DNA of 64,000 nucleotides from Cardinalis cardinalis (Eukaryota; Chordata; Aves; Passeriformes; Cardinalidae), in contig JACDOX010000058.1 of the NCBI GenBank assembly GCA_014549065.1, positions 3,736,181-3,800,180 on the forward strand. The letters are read 5' to 3'. A model generated the notes under the pieces. It ran no database searches. It was not told the origin of the DNA and worked only from the letters and a program-made list of their open reading frames with translations. Numbering within the stretch: the stretch's first letter is position 1; each line of letters opens with the position of its first letter. Shown piece by piece: positions 58,296 through 64,000 of the stretch. Position numbers and translations under genes: made by a program.

Positions 58296-59133
58296 AGAAT
58301 CATTGAATTGCTGAGCTTGGAAGGAGTGTCTGGAGGTCTCTGGTTCAATCCTCCTGCTCAAAGCAGCACAGCTAGAACAGGTTGTACACATGAGTTTTAA
58401 TTGTCTCCAAGGCTGGAGGCTCTACANCTTCTCTTGACAGCCACTGGGAAGGTTGCCCTTCCTCCGAGTTTGAAAGCAAACAAGCTATTTTGTCATATAT
58501 TGAAGTTGAATTTCCAAAATCTTNGTGCACATGGAAAAGCTCTCTCTCCCTTCTCCAGCTCTCTCAGCCTCTCCTTGAATGACAGATGCCCCAGTCCCAG
58601 TCATCTCTGTGNCCTGTCCCTGAGCTCTTTGCAGTAGGTCCAGGAGCCGAGCACTGGACACAGCACCCCAGATGTGTCTGCCTGGGCTGAGCAGAGTGGA
58701 AGGATCACCCCCCTCAACCTGCTGGGAATGCTTTGCCTAATGTCCAAGAACTCCTGGCCTGTGCTGCAAGGGTCCANTGATGGCTCAACCAAATGTCCAT
58801 CCAGAAGCCCCAGTTGCATTTTCTGCTGAGTTTCTTTCCACCTACTCTGCCCCAGCATGTGCTGGTGTCTGGGGTTCTTCCTCCTCAGGGGCAGGACATT
58901 GCATTTGCCTTTGCTGAACTTTTTTCCAGCTTGTTTAAGTCACTCTGGAAGTCAGCACAAACCTCCTTCTGGTTTTTATCATGGCAAACTAGCTGAGGGT
59001 GCACTCTGTCCCATCATCCAGGTCATTAATGAACATGACTGAAGAGTATTGGACCCAGTATCAATCCCTTGGGCACACAAAGAGCGACTGGCATCCAGAT
59101 GGGCTTAGTGCTGCTGCTCACGGCCCTGCATGG
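58296..59133 (-). mobile_element. CR1 LINE, antisense
   Basis: About 840 bp of inverted CR1. The left edge is the 3' end (gagaatcattgaattgctga, ttggaaggagtgtctggagg). It continues with the inverted RT part ('ggtccaggagccgagcactg', 'ctgggctgagcagagtggaa', 'aactcctggcctgtgctgca') and ends near 'gcacacaaagagcgactggc'. It is diverged, with internal deletions relative to longer copies. Confidence 0.88.
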
Positions 59134-62100
59134 ATCATCATCTTTGTGGCTTTTTTCTGAAGTGTGTTTGGATAGTATTAATCTTGTTGTATTCTTTTTT
59201 CCCCCTCCAACTATAATTTAAGTTTGTAAATACAATGTTGTGACAAAGGCATTTTGGCAGTTAGTGAAAAATAGGTACCACCAAGTGATTTGATGATTCA
59301 TCTCTTCCTCAAATGAAACTGTTTTGCTTCGAGGCTTTGTTCAGAATAAATGGTGAGTGCTGTCCCAAGGGTTTGTAGTCTTCAGAGAAAAGCAGGAGTG
59401 GAAAGAATTGACTTGTCCAGCCCCCATCAGGGAGTCCTTCAGCTGAGCAAGCAGTGGAACCGCAGCCTACTGCCTCCAGCTCTGACGTACTATGCTTTTT
59501 CTCTTACTCATTAAAGAATTGATAGCAGTGAATCTGCCCCTCTGCTTCCCAACTTGTTTCCAATGTAAAAANCCTTCTTTAAGTTTATAACTTCCTTCTT
59601 GGCACAGAGCATTTTTTCTGCCTGTTTAAACAGGGTGTGAGTTCAGTTCTTGGCTACTTTAAAAGAACAAGCCACACTTAGATATAAAAGTTGCAAGTGC
59701 TATGTTGCTGAAATATTAGCTTTGGCTTTCAAAATCCTGCCATATGATATTACAAGCCCCAGAAAGAGGAGGAATTTATCCTGACTCTGTCTTGTGTAGC
59801 TTGATCTAAAAGCCATGAGCTTTATTTTCTAAATTAAATATTCTCAAACTGTTGTGGGTTTTAGTTTTGTTTAAATTATTTAGTATCTTTGCATTTGAAC
59901 ATAGTGCACAATCTCAAATTGCTGTGTGCCAAAGGCTGCTCCTGCAAAGGCATGATTGTCTTTTACCTCAGATATCTAACCACTCCTGGTTTTATTGTTC
60001 CTCTTGCTGGCCTATGGAATAGACTTCCTGAATCTGGCCTGAATTCATTGTTTCTTTGAGGACACATTGAAGAAGTGATACTGATGCAGGCATTACTGGT
60101 GTTAGCTCGGGCTTTAGAAACTCCACTGAGCAATACCAATGATGATGCCATTCAGTAGATGCTGTGAAGTGTTGTAGTTCCTTACTGCAGGAGTAATGCT
60201 CAGTGTAATGGGGATTTCTGTTCTGAGTTACCTTGGCCTGATTTTCGCTAACCATGATGTTATTATCTGGGCAGTGGTGAGAAATTATAAGCTGAAAATT
60301 TTTTGGAGTGGGGGTAAGGATTGAGATGAACTTTGTAATACTGGAAACAAATGCTGTCAGCCTTCTGTGTCTTGTTTATTGTTGAGAAGTTGCCTTTACC
60401 TTACTTTTTCTGTGTATTTAAAAGCATGGTCATGTGCATTTACATTTACTATGAGAAATACACCGTGATTCATGGTTAAATATCTATTTACATATGGGAT
60501 GTATATATGTATATGTTGTGTGTATGTATGTATTCTTTCCTCTCTCCCCCTTCCACCCCCCTCACACCTGTATTTATGTATGTGTACATATATGCACACA
60601 CAGGACTGAAAATAATGGAGGCAGTAAGTGATGATGATGCATCTGATTTCCTTGGGAAGAAAATGGGACATGTAGTAGCTAACTATATAGGTTGTCCAGG
60701 ACAAGGTTGGAAGTCTAGNATAGAAATAGTTTGGGGATTTGGATAGTGTTAATGCAGTTAATGCACAGTTAGTCTGGATCTGTCTTGACCAGTTGAAATG
60801 CCATTCTGGTGTACCAGGTTTTACTTTTTTTGCATCCATGAAGAAAGCCTCTGAAAACTGACCCATTATTGTTTAGGTGCTGCAGTAGATTCCTGTGTGT
60901 TACAACCAGATCTGGTGTGTGTCTCCCTAACTGTGGTGGTTCTTGTGATAAAGTGGTGTGGGAGCTGCCACTGAGCCTTTCAAAACTGTACCTGCTGGCT
61001 TTCCATGGCACCTGGGCTGTGACTTGCTAACCCGGTTTTAAAGCATCATTTTGGAGTTATTTAGAAGTCTATGCTGCTATGCCTGAAACTGTAACACTTT
61101 TAAAACCTTAATACTGTACTACTCGTTCACTAATTAAATGTTGCACACGCTGATTAATCGATAGAAGCTGTGGTAGTAGTCATGTAAGGAAACAGTNCTA
61201 TGTATTAGTGATGTTCTTGAACATTTCCGATTTGGAATTGGCATAAAAACAAGGTTTTACCTAACAAGGCATAACACTGGCTTTTTTCCAACAACATTGC
61301 TTAGCTGTATGGGATGAGATATGTTGAAAATTTGGATGTCATCAGTTCTGGATGATGAATTTTTGGTCAGTGTCATGTCTCTCACTGCAAGCTCTTGCTG
61401 CCTGCTAGCAAACGTAGCCACTGTATAACTTCTTGCATCTCCAATATCCTTCTAGTGCTATCACCTGTCATGTTGAAATGCACACAATATTATATATAAT
61501 ATTTAGGGAACAAAGGAGGCTGATTTTCACATGCAGGAAGGGACTACCTCTATGAGATTTGATTTAATCTGTTGTTTCTTGGTGCAGCCAACAGCTTCCA
61601 AAATAACTGTGCTGTGACTGTTGATTGGCAGGGAAGACTTAATAAAAAAAGCAGAAAATGTCTTGTGATCTAATTGCAGTAATTTAAGTCTTTTGGGCAA
61701 ATGCTTTCACNAGGTTTGAACCAGTAGTCTTATTCTTCCTCCAAAATTGAATATTTTTCCTCAAGCTCCCTAGAAAATGTTGATCAGTGTCTTCTACTTT
61801 TGAACCCATCTAAAATCAGTTTCCTTCATATTATTTCACAAACTTAAAACTATCCTGAAGAAAATTGCAAACAGCTCTTGGTAGCCATCATGCTACAATA
61901 AAATACTAGTGTAAGATGTGCCCCTCAGAAAATGGAGTTGTCTGATATACTCAGTTCTGGCTCTCATTAGGCATAATCTCTGTATGGATCCGTGGCCTCC
62001 AGATGTGCAATGCAAACCTTGCACTTCATCCACAGGAATCTTTAGGTGGATGTGTTGTTTACTTACCCTTTTGTAAGCCTGCATGTTAAGAATTTTTTGT

Positions 62101-64000
62101 GTTAGAGTTTGAATAAAAAAAGCTGAGTTTTCCCTCTCTTTTGAAGAGTTGCCTAGTGATAAGAAGTGATGTTAAATATGTGTGTCTGTTGTGTAGTGGC
62201 AATCATTAGCTCAGGAACTAAACCAGAAGGGAACCTGTCACTCTAATCTGCCCGCAAGCTAAACAAGGGCAAAGATTGCTGTTGTGGCAGGGATTGCAAG
62301 CAAAAGGACTTGACTCATTTTATCTGGAAGTCAATGCTTGGCAAAGCAAAAGTCTGACCCTGGATCTTGTAGTGAAGAGATACTTTGTCATCTGTCTGCT
62401 AGTTAGGGCTTGGCTTGAATTCTGACTTACTTGTACCTCCTGTGAATTAAAGTGTTGCTCATGGCTTGAAGACCTGGCTGATAGCCATGAGGAGCACTTT
62501 TAGATGGTCCTACAGCAGAGATCCAAGTGAAGCTGCCCTTTGTTAGAGCTTTCAGCTTAGTCATTGCTCTCTAAGCTGGTCAGACGGGATGTCTCAGGCT
62601 GTGTCCTGGACTGCTCAATGGGATGTGTTCCTTGGAGATGGAAGTGGGGCTCTAAGAATATTGTAAGAGGCGTGCAGAAGCGTCCTTGTGACATTGTGTT
62701 CATCTAGGTATTAGACAAAGCTCCTAGTTGCTGTGTTAAACGAGGGGTGATAGTTCAGTGCTGTTCTTACTGAAGAGAAAGAAGTTAATGTAGCATTTCA
62801 TAGCTGTTTGCTCAGCAAGTAACAGCACCTAGGCTAGACAAAACTGGTAGACTTTGTAAAACTAGTTGAATTTTAGGGGTTGTGTGGGGTCCTTCTGCCT
62901 TCCTTGAAGGAGCAATAGATGCTGACTGCTTCAGGCCTTCCTGGTGCATGGGNAAGTCCTGTCCTGCACAAAGCCCCCAGCAGAAGAAGCAGTAAGGACA
63001 ATGCTGAAGATACAATCATCTTTTTATTTTTAATAAAATACCTGTGTAATTTTGATTCAAAGGATGAGTTTACGGGGGTGGCTGCCATGTTCTTTTGTTT
63101 TGCCAAAAATTGGAACTTCACTGAGTCTCACTGCTAAATGGTTAGTAGTGTTATCCTTACATGAGGGCTGATGGAGGTCACAGGAAAATAGCTGGTGTAA
63201 CTTCAGCTGAAAAAATAGGCAGTAGCAATGATTTGCTATAAAGACAATTCAGGAAAATTGCTGTATGGGGGCTGTGTGTGCTTCAGTGGTCAGACTGTGT
63301 TTTGTGAGCTTGAAACTTAAGAACAATGTGAGAAATTCTTGAAAGCAGGCTTGTGCATTTTTGATACCAAACCATCAGAAAACCACTTGCTTCATTGTAT
63401 CTGGTAACACAAGATAGGTGTTTTGACTTTAATAAGCTGTGGAAGATGTCCCTCCACTCCCCACTGCCCTTTGAATTTCAGCAGTGCAAACAGGGATTGA
63501 TAGAAAATACCCAAACTTTAAAGCTTTACAAAGAAGAAGAATGTTTTTTCTGTGTTTTCAGGGGAGATGAGGAATTTAAAAGGCCCAAAACCCCTTATGT
63601 GAAGTCAGCATTTTTCTTCACTTACTGAAAAGTTATTAACTAAATGAGACTGACTTTCTTGTGATGCATGCTGTATGAAATTACTGATTTTCAAAATGCA
63701 GTGATTTTTGAGTTGTTTCCATTTCAGTCTGTTCCTGTTCTGCTTTCAAATTTGTTGAATATGAAAATCTGTGTTATATTAAAGTAAAAGTGACTGTGTA
63801 ATTCATTAATCTTTAAACATTTCCAAATTTTTCCAGGTAATTGAATAACCTCTTTGACTATTTATGTAATACAAAATTTCATAAAAAATACATTAATCTG
63901 ATTGACATTTATGTAGGAAAGGAATTAGTTTCACCGCACATTTTTGTGTTATTGTGTGCTTAATTGCTTTGTAACTTCGAGCATTAAGGTAGATATGTTG
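59134..64000. other. intron 2 to the window end, no gene seen
   Basis: AT-rich intron with TATG/TGTA simple sequence around 60493-60535 and 60571-60603, separated by a C-rich patch. There is no exon 3 of EIF3H and no other gene. Confidence 0.45.

Larger units (their letters stand above)
21350..64000 (+). other. EIF3H: EIF3H intron 2 (open at window end)
   Basis: This starts at the donor GTAATA and extends at least 42.6 kb. Exon 3 of eIF3h should continue DEV-QYQMEMM and include a HVGWYQS-type segment. I looked for such coding sequence on the + strand and did not find it. The region is filled with CR1 copies, microsatellites and AT-rich DNA. Absence is by eye, so a diverged exon cannot be fully excluded. 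Confidence 0.8.

Noticed and set aside
1..64000. tRNA, rRNA, microRNA hairpin or retroviral gag/pol/env genes
   Set aside because: I looked for characteristic motifs on both strands and found none. The retroviral content is limited to solo LTRs.

Overview
This window looks like nuclear genomic DNA from a bird, probably a songbird. The reasons are an animal-type split gene for a translation factor, many copies of the CR1 LINE (the dominant avian retrotransposon), solo LTRs of an avian endogenous-retrovirus type, AT-rich introns, and one small CpG island. It is not prokaryotic: there are no operons, CRISPR arrays or phage genes. Isolated single Ns are scattered throughout, and one 109-base gap of Ns lies inside a microsatellite.

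The only host gene I can support is the 5' part of EIF3H (eukaryotic translation initiation factor 3 subunit H), on the + strand. Coding exon 1 (2564-2683) lies in a CpG island and exon 2 is at 21193-21349. Their joined reading frame gives the first 92 residues plus one base, ending inside the N-terminal MPN domain. Intron 1 is 18.5 kb. Intron 2 opens at 21350 and seems to run to the end of the window (at least 42.6 kb). I saw no exon 3.

Layout. 1-2306: upstream flank, dominated by a CR1 3' end split by two solo LTRs with flanking direct repeats. 2307-3056: EIF3H promoter, exon 1 and a C-rich minisatellite. 3057-21192: intron 1, with a CR1 copy (5165-5870), a clean solo LTR with 6-bp target-site duplications (7546-7927) and a minus-strand CR1 copy (15052-15925). 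21350-64000: intron 2, with five more CR1 insertions. One of these, at about 37170-41040, still shows decayed ORF1 and ORF2. Intron 2 also holds a CpG-rich 22-bp minisatellite next to a CTCF-like motif (27350-27610), an 11-bp-period polypyrimidine array spanning the assembly gap (51107-51553), a 42-bp near-perfect palindrome (54979-55020) and a probable ancient MIR/L2-like repeat (about 42800-42990).

I found no previously undescribed gene system. The points most worth checking are the intronic CpG-rich minisatellite with the CTCF-like site, the LTR-in-CR1 nest against the EIF3H promoter, and the tandem array just behind the exon 1 donor.
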